Shown: positions 36,518 to 44,645 of the stretch, piece by piece
Numbering within the stretch: the stretch's first letter is position 1
How the letters are laid out: the number at the start of each line of letters is the position of its first letter
NCBI GenBank assembly: GCA_028693055.1
Contig: JAQUWD010000026.1
Coordinates: 1-49,402, forward strand
DNA length: 49,402 bases
Direction of reading: 5' to 3'
Origin: Eubacteriales bacterium
Lineage (GTDB): Bacteria; Bacillota; Clostridia; Christensenellales; Aristaeellaceae
Notes under the pieces: generated by a model
What the model saw: only the letters and a program-made list of their open reading frames with translations
The model's database searches: none
What the model was told of the DNA's origin: nothing
Program-made: the position numbers and the translations under genes

Positions 36518-36712
36518 ATGAATATCGCTAAACAAAACAAATCGCAAGCCTCACCTAATATCCGTAAAGTTCGTAACAATATACCCCTATTCAAAACAAC
36601 TACGTACCATTTTGACGGAAGAAGTTTCGTGGTCACACCAATATTCCGTCAAGAAGGGCATGAAACACTAGGCTGTATTTTGCTCAAACTCATGCAAACC
36701 GAAAACGCATAA
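36518..36712 (+). CDS. TnpW-like small transposon-encoded protein (second copy type)
   Basis: 64 residues from ATG 36518, seven bases after AAGGAGGAGG. The C-terminal half (TTTYHFDGRSFVVTPIF, then RQEGHETLGCILLKLM) follows the same strand-strand-helix plan as the TnpW-like protein at 150-320. Small proteins of this form sit just before the recombinase in Tn4451-like elements. It lies 82 bases before the recombinase. Role unknown. Confidence 0.65.
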   Translation: MNIAKQNKSQASPNIRKVRNNIPLFKTTTYHFDGRSFVVTPIFRQEGHETLGCILLKLMQTENA

Positions 36713-36794
36713 ATCCACAAACGTGACAAAGACTTTCAAACATGTTATACCTGATTTGTAAATACTGCTTGTTTGACTGTCGGAAGGAGGCTAC

Positions 36795-38507
36795 ATGAAA
36801 AAGTCAATCAGCAGAAAGAATCGGGATAACACGGCTTTCCTTTACGAACGCATCTCGCGAGATGATAATTTGGAGGGTGATAGCTACAGCGTAGTCAATC
36901 AAAAGAAGCTACTTACTAAAATTGCTAAGGAAAAGGGCTTTACAAATCTCGTTCATTTCTTTGATGATGGCATTTCCGGTGTCACCATGGAACGTCCTGG
37001 TTTTCAAGAAATGCTCGTGGAACTGGAACAAGGTCATGCGGCTACGGTAATCGTCAAGGATCTGTCGCGCCTGGGGCGTAACTACATCGAGGTTGGACGG
37101 TTAACGGAGGAGTTCTTCCCCGATCACGATATTTGGCTGATTGCCATCTCGGACGGCATTGACACTGACGAGGGCGAGAACGAGCTTGCGCCAATCCGTA
37201 ATTTATTTAACGAATGGTACGCGCGCGATATTAGCAAAAAGCGGCGTATCAGCAACAAGATCAGGGGAACGTCAGGTGAGCCGATGGGTCAGCCGCCCTA
37301 TGGCTACATGAAGAACACTGACAATCCCAAACGATGGATTGTGGATGAGGACGCGGCGCGTATTGTGCGGCGCATCTACTCTTTGACGCTGGAAGGCTAC
37401 GGAACCGATCAGATCGCAACATTGCTTTCAGAAGAAAAGGTGTTAGTTCCGATGGCGTACTGGGCAAGCAAGGGGATTCACAGAGCCGGGAAAACCGTTC
37501 CTGACGATTGTACGCAATGGTGCCGTGCATCGGTCATCAAGATTCTGACTGTTCAGGAATACTGCGGCGACTTGATTAACTTCAAGACGTACAGCAAGTC
37601 TTATAAGAACAAGAAAAGGATCGATAATGACCCTGAAAATATGGTGGTTTTCCGCAGCATTCATGAGCCGATCATTGATCGGGCTACATGGGAGAAAATC
37701 CAGGAAAAGCGTGGTAAGATGCGTAAGCGCAAAAAGCAGGATGGCGAACGCAACATGTTTTCAGGCATTGTGGTTTGCGCAGACTGCGGCAAAAATCTTA
37801 ATTTTCACTTTAATCAAGGCAATCATGATATCCAGTATTTCAACTGTTCCAATTATAACAGCGGCCATGGCAGTTGCAATGCAACACATTACATTCGCGT
37901 GGACTTTTTGGAGCAGGTCGTGCTGGGAGAGATTCGCCGCCTGACGAAGTTTGCTAGCCATTACGAGAGCGAATTCGTCAAAGCTGTCATGGGGCATTCC
38001 CAGCAAACCGTTGTTGCGGAGCGTCAGTACAAGGAGAAAGAGCTGAATAAGCTTCTGACCCGCGATCAGGAGTTGGACAAGCTCTTTGAACGGCTCTATG
38101 AGGATAATGTGGCTGGTAAAATCACGGATGAGCGTTACGCGCGGATGGCTCGCAGCTACGAGGACGAGCAAAAGGAGCTTGCTGAGCGTCTCAAGGCGGT
38201 TAAAGCCGAGCTGGATAAACAGACCAGCGCTGCCATGACCACCGACATGTTCATCGACTGTGTTCGCAAGTATACCCGCGCTCGCAAACTCACGCCTCGA
38301 ATGCTCAACGAGCTGGTTGAGAGGATTGAAGTTTACCATGCTGAAAAGCTGAACGGCTTGCAGGTGCAGCGACTAACCATTCATTACAACTGCGTCGGTA
38401 CGCTGGAGATTCCACAGGATGTACCATTGGCTGATCCCAAAGTCCTCATCCAGACCCGCAAGGGCGTAGCACTTGCATACGAGCCGACGGAAGCCACCGC
38501 TATTTGA
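36795..38507 (+). CDS. Large serine recombinase (TndX/TnpX type)
   Basis: 570-residue site-specific recombinase that would excise and integrate the conjugative element. Resolvase domain about residues 14-165, with nucleophile Ser21 (FLYERISRDD) and the arginine-bearing VIVKDLSRLGRNYIE. Recombinase domain about 190-300. Zinc-ribbon-like region about 325-380 (VCADCGKN, FNCSNY). Coiled coil about 405-480. ATG 36795 follows GGAGG. Complete. It ends 25 bases before the terminator of a tRNA operon, so one element boundary should be close. The only fully intact recombination gene in the window. Confidence 0.93.
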   Translation: MKKSISRKNRDNTAFLYERISRDDNLEGDSYSVVNQKKLLTKIAKEKGFTNLVHFFDDGISGVTMERPGFQEMLVELEQGHAATVIVKDLSRLGRNYIEVGRLTEEFFPDHDIWLIAISDGIDTDEGENELAPIRNLFNEWYARDISKKRRISNKIRGTSGEPMGQPPYGYMKNTDNPKRWIVDEDAARIVRRIYSLTLEGYGTDQIATLLSEEKVLVPMAYWASKGIHRAGKTVPDDCTQWCRASVIKILTVQEYCGDLINFKTYSKSYKNKKRIDNDPENMVVFRSIHEPIIDRATWEKIQEKRGKMRKRKKQDGERNMFSGIVVCADCGKNLNFHFNQGNHDIQYFNCSNYNSGHGSCNATHYIRVDFLEQVVLGEIRRLTKFASHYESEFVKAVMGHSQQTVVAERQYKEKELNKLLTRDQELDKLFERLYEDNVAGKITDERYARMARSYEDEQKELAERLKAVKAELDKQTSAAMTTDMFIDCVRKYTRARKLTPRMLNELVERIEVYHAEKLNGLQVQRLTIHYNCVGTLEIPQDVPLADPKVLIQTRKGVALAYEPTEATAI

Positions 38508-38531
38508 AACTTGAAAAAAAGCATAAAAATA

Positions 38532-38571
38532 GAGTGTCCTTATAGGACTTTCAAATCCTATAAGGACACTC
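38532..38571 (-). terminator. Terminator of the tRNA operon
   Basis: Perfect 16-base stem GAGTGTCCTTATAGGA / TCCTATAAGGACACTC with an eight-base loop. On the minus strand it is followed by a T-rich tail (TATTTTTATGC, then seven T), five bases beyond tRNA-Leu. It may also end the recombinase transcript from the other side. Confidence 0.88.
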
Positions 38572-38575
38572 GGCA

Positions 38576-38663
38576 TGGTGCGGGAAACAGGACTTGAACC
38601 TGCATGTCCTAAACGAACACTAGAACCTGAATCTAGCGCGTCTGCCAATTCCGCCATTCCCGC
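38576..38663 (-). tRNA. tRNA-Leu (CAG)
   Basis: Cloverleaf with acceptor GCGGGAA/TTCCCGC, anticodon loop TTCAGGT between CTAGA and TCTAG, a long variable arm, GTTCAAGTC T-loop region and encoded CCA. Last gene of the seven-tRNA operon. Confidence 0.93.
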
Positions 38664-38693
38664 ATATGCCTTCTCGGCGGAGAGAAGGACTTT

Positions 38694-38778
<85 letters not shown>

Positions 38779-38808
38779 ATGAATCAAGGTACCAACCTTG
38801 AGGGGAAA

Positions 38809-38884
38809 TGGAGCCGGCGATGGGACTTGAACCCGCAACCTGCTGATTACAAATCAGCTGCTCTGCCAATTGAGCTACACCGGC
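38809..38884 (-). tRNA. tRNA-Thr (TGT)
   Basis: Acceptor GCCGGTG pairing with the 3' end CGCCGGC, anticodon TGT in the loop of a CTGAT/ATCAG stem, GGTTCAAGTCC T-arm, encoded CCA. Confidence 0.93.
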
Positions 38885-38905
38885 AGAAGCCCACCGCAAA
38901 GGAAA

Positions 38906-38982
38906 TGGCGACCAAGAAGGGGCTCGAACCCTCGACCTCCAGCGTGACAGGCTGGCATTCTAACCAACTGAACTACTTGGCC
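38906..38982 (-). tRNA. tRNA-Asp (GTC)
   Basis: Acceptor GGCCAAG/CTTGGTC, anticodon loop CTGTCAC on a CCAGC/GCTGG stem, GGTTCGAGCCC T-arm, encoded CCA. Confidence 0.93.
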
Positions 38983-38988
38983 ATATGC

Positions 38989-39065
<77 letters not shown>

Positions 39066-39083
39066 ATATCCATTCGGGGAAAG

Positions 39084-39158
39084 TGGTGACTCCTAGGGGA
39101 TTCGAACCCCTGTAGCCGCCGTGAAAGGGCGGTGTCTTAACCGCTTGACCAAGGAGCC
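39084..39158 (-). tRNA. tRNA-Glu (TTC)
   Basis: Acceptor GGCTCCT pairing with AGGAGTC (one wobble), anticodon loop CTTTCAC on a CCGCC/GGCGG stem, GGTTCGAATCC T-arm, encoded CCA. Confidence 0.93.
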
Positions 39159-39183
39159 ATGTTACGATGCAGGCAATACATTC

Positions 39184-39260
39184 TGGTCGGGGTGAAGGGA
39201 TTCGAACCCCCGGCCCCATGCTCCCAAAGCACGTGCGCTACCAGACTGCGCTACACCCCG
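39184..39260 (-). tRNA. tRNA-Pro (TGG)
   Basis: Acceptor CGGGGTG/CACCCCG, anticodon loop TTTGGGA, GGTTCGAATCC T-arm, encoded CCA. First gene of the tRNA operon, about 30 bases after its promoter. Confidence 0.93.
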
Positions 39261-39291
39261 TCCTACTGTGCCCACACAGGCGACGATGTTT

Positions 39292-39320
39292 ATTGTACTC
39301 ATAATCGCGCCTATTGTCAA
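39292..39320 (-). promoter_or_regulatory. Promoter of the tRNA operon
   Basis: Minus strand: consensus -35 TTGACA (plus 39315-39320), a 17-base spacer, -10 TACAAT (39292-39297), 31 bases before tRNA-Pro. Confidence 0.88.
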
Positions 39321-39468
39321 TAGTTTTTTTTGGAGAAGAAGAATTGGTGAAGAATTATCAAAAAAAGCAGTGTTACTACTCAGTAGGGAGAGATGGCATA
39401 AACAGGAGAGACGATGCAAAGGAAATGTAATATAATAAGGATAGCAAAAGAGAGAGCGCGAGAAGAAG

Positions 39469-40325
39469 ATGGAGCGAAGCGACCGGGATATGTTTCGGCA
39501 GTTCGAAGAACAAAGCTGGCGAGACGAAGAATTAGTCAAAGAGAACCGGGCTTTGCGTCAAAAGAACCGCGAGTTAGAAAAACGTGTTTCAACGCTGGAA
39601 AGTAGCTTTGAGGAACGAATGACACGGGTGGTGCAGCAAGCGGTAGATCAAGCGACAAAACCGTTAAAGGAACGAATTGTACAGCTAGAGGCAGCCAACG
39701 CCCACAAGGATATCGAAATTTCACGCCTAAAATCACAAATAGACAAGGATTCCAGCAATTCATCCAAACCGCCCAGTAGCGACGGCTTGAAAAAAATACC
39801 AAACAGCCGTGAAAAAAGTGAGCGAAAAAGCGGCGGTCAGCCCCACCATAAAGGGCATAGGATCAGTATTCCAAGGACTTGGAACAGCAAGTATCCGCAG
39901 GGAAAGCAGCGCACATTATCAAAGACGAAACCAACGGTGCGACTCAGTATGTGTCAGATTGGGAAGTGGATTTTAAAATCATTCCGGTCTATACGGAAAC
40001 GCGCAGGCCCATCGGCACTGTACCTGTCATTCATTATGGAAAGAATCTCAAAGCAGTTAGTGGTTATTTGCTGCAAATCGGGATGTTGTCATTGGAACGG
40101 CTGGCCGAATTCATTGAATGTGTGACCAATGAGCTTATTAACATATCGCAGGCTAGCCTACTGTCTTTCTGTCATCGCGCAGCGGAAAAAATTGACATGG
40201 ATGCAATGAAGCGCGACCTGCTAAACGGAGCGTATATGCACGTGGATGGGACACCCGTGCGCACCACACAGCGAGTTTCGAAAGAGGGCAGCACAGAAAC
40301 GGTTGAGCACAGTACTTATAGCGCC
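39469..40325 (+). pseudogene. IS66-family transposase, frameshifted and truncated
   Basis: N-terminal and central part of an IS66 transposase (TnpC). A coiled coil (about residues 15-85) leads into the family's DSSNSSKPPSSDG and KSGGQPHHKGHR. Just after this, near 39880, the frame is lost. The continuation in another frame starts EQQVSAGKAAHIIKDE and includes TRRPIGTVPVIHYG and ADAMHVDGTP-like GAYMHVDGTPVRTT, the first catalytic Asp region. Restoring one A at ISIPAAG reunites them. Sequence stops being IS66 after VEHSTYSA (about 40322). No accessory ORFs or terminal repeats were found. Confidence 0.82.
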
Positions 40326-40329
40326 TTTT

Positions 40330-40832
40330 GGCTATTTGGTTTCTCAGGTATAGTCATTTGCAGTCTGCCACTCTCCAACAACGGTTTCAAGTGCTTCGTG
40401 AGAAATTTCGTCCGGCTCGTTTAACCGATTATTGCAAGTTACGTTTCCTGACTGACACAGCGAAGAAGCGTCACCAAAATGTCCTTGCCGTTATCCGTTC
40501 CTGCTTCTGCTGATGAATCTCGGCTGAGTAGTAACAAGCAGTCTTTTAAGAGAGCAAAACAGCGTTTTACGCCCACCATCGCCATGCTGGTTGGCATCGA
40601 AAACTGCCTCTCCCAGCACGATAAAACGGACCTGCGCATCATTCGCAGGCTGCTGGATGGGTTTAGATACGAAATGATCGCAGACGAGTTGTTCATCAGC
40701 GGAGGCGCCCTTCGATATCGCCTGACGAAGATTTTTTGCGATGCGGGCGTAACAACCTGGCAGGAGTTTGAAGAGCTGGTGCACCACAATCTCGGTGATG
40801 GCAATCCGTTTCAATACATCGATGAGCGTTGA
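40330..40832 (+). pseudogene. Helix-turn-helix (LuxR-like) regulator, C-terminal fragment with frameshift
   Basis: The second half has a clear helix-turn-helix of LuxR/response-regulator type (DLRIIRRLLDGFRYEMIADELF, then GGALRYRLTKIF) and a natural C-terminus with TGA at 40830-40832. The first half (LQSATLQQRFQVLREKF, RHQNVLAV) lies in another frame; the shift is near 40490. The 5' end is fused to the IS66 fragment. Target and signal are unknown. Confidence 0.6.
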
Positions 40833-40867
40833 GACCTTTTCCTGTTTACCCCGCACAGGGCATAATT

Positions 40868-41043
40868 CTACAGCAGGATCGCACCAGCAGGGGGTTCAAA
40901 GCAAACGCGACGCATCCATTTCACGTTATAGTAGTGGATGTATTCGTATAGCCGAAGATACAGCATGCCGTCGCCGTGGATTACCTCCGTATTCATTGCG
41001 TCCACGTTTCGGTTCGGTTCTTCAAATCGTTCAAATAATTCAT
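40868..41043 (-). pseudogene. N-terminal fragment of an unknown protein, frameshifted
   Basis: A plausible start ATG at 41041-41043, preceded by GGAG, opens MNY and then loses frame. Adding one T to the TTT run restores MNYFERFEEPNRNVDAMN. This continues in the uninterrupted 42-codon frame (ATG 40994-40996) to GDGMLYLRLYEYIHYY and CFEPPAGAI before a stop at 40868. A consensus promoter lies upstream at 41071-41099. It resembles the beginning of a regulator or enzyme, but I cannot name the family. Confidence 0.4.
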
Positions 41044-41070
41044 TTGTCTCCGTCTGTTATTAAGGAGTTT

Positions 41071-41099
41071 ATGCTATCACAGGGAAACCGGCATGTCAA
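41071..41099 (-). promoter_or_regulatory. Promoter of the unknown minus-strand fragment
   Basis: Minus strand: -35 TTGACA (plus 41094-41099), a 17-base spacer, -10 TAGCAT (41071-41076). It points to the fragment at 40868-41043. The remainder of 40833-41196 has nothing else recognisable. Confidence 0.6.
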
Positions 41100-41196
41100 C
41101 ACAAAAATATGGCGGGTGATCCTCGCGGTTTTCCTATCGTCAAGCGTATCCACAAAACGATATACTGTGATCGCGCTGAACAGGAGGAGTTTGCCA

Positions 41197-41838
41197 ATGA
41201 CGACCATGGATTGGATCTACGAATACAAAATCATCGCAATCGTGCGCGGACTCGCACTCGAACCAATGCAGGCGCTCGCGGAGGCGCTATACAGGGGCGA
41301 AATACACCTGATGGAGGTAACCTTCAATCAGGCTAAACCGGAAACGTGGCAGGATACTGCAGCGTGTATTCGGATGCTGCGCGAGCGTTTTCAGAATCGC
41401 ATTCTGCCAGGTGCGGGCACGGTGATGACACTGGAACAGCTTTCTATGGCCGCCGATGCAGGCGCGCAGTATATCATTTCCCCTAATGTGGATGTCGAAA
41501 TCATTCGTGAGACACGCAGACGCGGACTGGTTTCGCTGCCGGGCACCTTCACACCGTCAGAAATCACACTAGCTTATCAGGCCGGTGCCAACGCCGTTAA
41601 GATTTTCCCTGTTGGAAATCTTGGCGCGGCTTATGTTAAGGGGATTCGAGCACCGCTGTCGCAGATTCCTATGCTGGCAGTCGGTGGCGTGAATGAGAAA
41701 AACGCAGCCGAGTTTATTGCAGCTGGTTGCTTGGGCATCGGCGTGGGCAGCAACCTGGTCAACAAGGACTGGATCGCGGCAGGAGAGTGGGACAAGATCA
41801 CGGCGCTGGCAGCTGAATATCGAAAGGTGGTTGGCTAA
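41197..41838 (+). CDS. kdgA: 2-keto-3-deoxy-6-phosphogluconate (KDPG/KHG) aldolase
   Basis: 213-residue class I aldolase that splits KDPG to pyruvate and glyceraldehyde 3-phosphate in hexuronate or Entner-Doudoroff catabolism. Glu40 (LMEVTFNQ) and the Schiff-base Lys135 (AVKIFPVG) are present, as are the phosphate-binding GAGTV and AVGGVN loops. ATG 41197 follows AGGAGG. The next gene is a KDG kinase remnant, its natural pathway partner. Complete. Confidence 0.93.
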   Translation: MTTMDWIYEYKIIAIVRGLALEPMQALAEALYRGEIHLMEVTFNQAKPETWQDTAACIRMLRERFQNRILPGAGTVMTLEQLSMAADAGAQYIISPNVDVEIIRETRRRGLVSLPGTFTPSEITLAYQAGANAVKIFPVGNLGAAYVKGIRAPLSQIPMLAVGGVNEKNAAEFIAAGCLGIGVGSNLVNKDWIAAGEWDKITALAAEYRKVVG

Positions 41839-41841
41839 AAT

Positions 41842-42585
41842 GAAAAAGGCGCCAGCCAGCGCGGCAGCAAGGTGATCTACGACAGGGCGGGCTCCTCCAT
41901 CGCGCTGGCGAAGCGCGAGGACTTCGATTGGAATGCCATTTTCGACGGCGCGGACTGGTTCCACTTTACCGGCATCACCCCGGCGCTGGGCGGCGAGCTG
42001 CCGGAGATCTGCCTGGACGCGCTGAAGGCTTGTCGGGCCAAGGACGTGAAAACCAGCTGCGATCTCAACTACCGTGGCAAGCTGTGGACGCGCGAGAAGG
42101 CCGGCGAGGTAATGGACACGCTGATGCCCTACGTCAACGTGTGCATCGCCAACGAGGAGGACGCGTCGGACGTGTTCGGCATCCGCGCGGCGGGCACCGA
42201 CGTGCAGAGCGGCAAGCTGGATCAGAACGGCTACATCGATGTGGCCAAGCAACTGCAGCAGCGGTTCGGGTTTGAGAAGGTGGCCATCACGCTGCGCGGC
42301 AGCATCTCCGCCAACGACTGGGCGGGCATGCTGTACGCCGACGGGTAGGCGTACTTCTCTCCCACCTACCGCATCCACATCGTCGATCGCGTGGGCGGCG
42401 GCGATAGCTTCGGCGGCGGCCTGGTGTACGCGTTGCTGTCGGACTTTGACCCGCAAAAGACGATCAACTTCGCCATGGCGGCCAGCTGCCTGAAGCAGAC
42501 CATCGAGCAGGACTTCAACCACGCCTCGGAGGCCGAGGTAATGGCGCTGGCGGGCGGCAACGCCACCGGACGCGTGCAGCGGTAA
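41842..42585 (+). pseudogene. kdgK: 2-keto-3-deoxygluconate kinase (PfkB family), N-terminus lost and amber stop
   Basis: PfkB-family kinase that would feed the upstream aldolase. Family sequence begins near residue 100 of a normal protein (GASQRGSKVIYDRAGSSIA). It includes FTGITPALGG, and late VGGGDSFGGGLVY with the catalytic Asp. The N-terminal substrate-binding part is gone: the frame begins four bases after the aldolase stop with no start or ribosome-binding site. In-frame TAG at 42346-42348 interrupts ADG-AYFSPTYRI, where a Lys or Gln codon is expected. Base composition becomes markedly GC-richer from here on. Confidence 0.85.
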
Positions 42586-42652
42586 ACGAAATGCCCGGAG
42601 CCCCACCTGCCTGATGCGGGCTCTGCGGCGTGCATTTTTAGGAGTGAGCAAT

Positions 42653-43432
42653 ATGAACATTTTTGTCTGTATCAAGCAAGTGCCCTCCACCAACAAGGTG
42701 CAGGTGGATGAGCAAACCGGCGTGCTGAAGCGCAACGGCGTCGCCAGCAAGATGAATCCCTACGACCTGTACGCGCTGGAGACCGCGCTGCGTCTGCGCA
42801 CGGCGCACGGCGGCACGGTGATGGTCGGCACGATGGGCCCGCCCCAGGCGCAGGCCGTCGTGAAGGAAGCCTACATGATGGGTGCGGACGACGGATACGT
42901 ATTCAGTGACCGTCGCTTGGGCGGCGCGGACGTGCTGGCCACCAGCTACACGCTGTCGCAAGCCATCCGCAGCGTGGGCGATTTCGACCTGATTCTTTGC
43001 GGCAAGCAAACCACCGACGGCGACACCGCGCAGGTCGGCCCCGCAATCGCCGAGTATCTCGGCATTCCGCACGCCGCGTGGGTCAGCCATATTGAGCGCA
43101 ACGGCGACGGGATTGATGTGGAGCAGCAGTTACAAGACGTAATCGAAACGGTGCACATGCCCTTCCCGTGTCTTGTCACGGTGGAACAGGACATCTTCAT
43201 GCCCCGCCTGCCCAGCCTGAAAACCGCCAAGGAGATCGCGGACAAGTCGATCCACATCCAGGGGCTGGACACATTCCTCGATACCGACGCGAATCACTAC
43301 GGCCTGACCGGCAGCGCCACCGCCGTGGAGCGCATCTTCCCGCCGCAAAACGACGTGGAAAAGGAAACGTGGACGGGCGCGGACAGCGCCGAAAAGCTGC
43401 ACGACACCCTGAAAAAGTGGAAGTTTATCTAA
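42653..43432 (+). CDS. etfB: Electron transfer flavoprotein beta subunit (EtfB), LDH-associated
   Basis: 259-residue EtfB. It starts MNIFVCIKQVP and has the family motif around AVKEAYMMGADDGY and GDTAQVGPAIAEYLG, the AMP/FAD-binding region, in bifurcating-type context. ATG 42653 follows AGGAG. It forms a tight operon with etfA (16 bases) and the lactate dehydrogenase, so it should belong to an electron-confurcating Ldh-EtfAB complex that couples lactate and ferredoxin oxidation to NAD reduction. Complete; GC-rich like its neighbours. Confidence 0.92.
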   Translation: MNIFVCIKQVPSTNKVQVDEQTGVLKRNGVASKMNPYDLYALETALRLRTAHGGTVMVGTMGPPQAQAVVKEAYMMGADDGYVFSDRRLGGADVLATSYTLSQAIRSVGDFDLILCGKQTTDGDTAQVGPAIAEYLGIPHAAWVSHIERNGDGIDVEQQLQDVIETVHMPFPCLVTVEQDIFMPRLPSLKTAKEIADKSIHIQGLDTFLDTDANHYGLTGSATAVERIFPPQNDVEKETWTGADSAEKLHDTLKKWKFI

Positions 43433-43448
43433 AGAAGGAGGCGTAACC

Positions 43449-44645
43449 ATGGCACAGATTGCGATTTTGGAACGGAAGTGCACCGGCTGCGGCCTCTGCG
43501 CGACCAATTGCCCCTTTGGCGGCATCGACATGAAGAATGGCAAGCCCGAGCTGAACGCGGCTTGCAAGGTGTGCGGCATTTGCGTCAAGAATTGCCCGGA
43601 GAAGGCCATCGTCAAGCTGGAAACCAAGGTGGAGAACGTTGACAAGACCCAATGGAACGACATCCTGGTGTTCGCTGAGGTCAGCGGAGGGCGGCTGCAT
43701 CCCGTATCCCTGGAGCTGATCGGCAAGGCGAAGGAACTCAGCAAGAGCGTCCCCGGCTACAAGGTGAAAACCGTACTGGTGGGCGACGGCGTGACGAAGT
43801 ACGCGGAGGAGCTGCGCCACTACGGCGTATCGGAGATCGCCGTGTACGATAGCCCCGAGCTAAGCTACTTCCGTGCAGACGCGTTTGCCAGCTGCGTGGA
43901 GGACTATATCAAGTACTGTAAGCCCAGCGTAGTGCTGGTGGGCGCGACCTCACTGGGACGCAGCCTTGCGCCGCGCCTTGCGACGCGCTTCCACACGGGC
44001 TTGACCGCCGACTGCACCAAGCTCGAATTGCGCGAAAGCACCGATCTGGTGCAGATCCGCCCCGCGTTCGGCGGCAACATCATGGCACAGATCGTCACCA
44101 CGCATACGCGCCCGCAATTTGCGACCGTGCGGTATAAGGTCATGGACGCACCCGTTCGCGGCGAAAACGCGGAAGGTGAAACCCTCACCCGCCACATTCC
44201 CAAGGGTGTTGCCGCTTCCCCGGTAACACACGTCAAGACCGTGCCCGTGCCTGCTGGCAAGACCATCTCCGACGCGGAAATCCTCGTGGTCGGCGGTCGC
44301 GGCCTGCAAAAAGAAGCCGACCTCGAGATGATCAAGGAGCTGGCGGCGCTGCTCGGCGGCGACTGGGCGACCAGCCGCCCGCTGGTGGAGAAGGGTTGGG
44401 CGACCAACGCGCGGCAGATCGGGCTTTCCGGTCGTACCGTGCGCCCGAAGCTCATCATCACCTGCGGCGTGAGCGGCGCGATCCAGTTCGCGGCGTGCAT
44501 GAACGCCAGCGACCACATCATCGCCATCAACAGCGACCCCGAAGCGCCAATCTTTAACGTGGCGCACATCGGCATTGTGGGCGATCTGTATCAGATCGTG
44601 CCCAAGCTGATTGCGCAGCTCAAGGCTGAAAAGGAGGGCAAGTAA
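43449..44645 (+). CDS. etfA: Electron transfer flavoprotein alpha subunit with N-terminal ferredoxin domain
   Basis: 398-residue EtfA. Residues 8-60 form a two-cluster ferredoxin module (Cys11, 14, 17, 21 in CTGCGLCATNC, and CKVCGICVKNC). Then come the EtfA domain I and the C-terminal FAD-binding domain (GLSGRTVRPKL, ITCGVSGAIQF, INSDPEAPIF). The extra clusters are typical of the lactate-dehydrogenase-associated EtfA. ATG 43449 follows AAGGAGG; the stop TAA is immediately followed by the next ATG. Complete. Confidence 0.93.
   Translation: MAQIAILERKCTGCGLCATNCPFGGIDMKNGKPELNAACKVCGICVKNCPEKAIVKLETKVENVDKTQWNDILVFAEVSGGRLHPVSLELIGKAKELSKSVPGYKVKTVLVGDGVTKYAEELRHYGVSEIAVYDSPELSYFRADAFASCVEDYIKYCKPSVVLVGATSLGRSLAPRLATRFHTGLTADCTKLELRESTDLVQIRPAFGGNIMAQIVTTHTRPQFATVRYKVMDAPVRGENAEGETLTRHIPKGVAASPVTHVKTVPVPAGKTISDAEILVVGGRGLQKEADLEMIKELAALLGGDWATSRPLVEKGWATNARQIGLSGRTVRPKLIITCGVSGAIQFAACMNASDHIIAINSDPEAPIFNVAHIGIVGDLYQIVPKLIAQLKAEKEGK

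Noticed and set aside
39469-40325. IS66 insertion as the cause of the many gene breaks
   Set aside because: Only one IS66 fragment is present, itself broken, and none of the other joins carries IS ends or target duplications.
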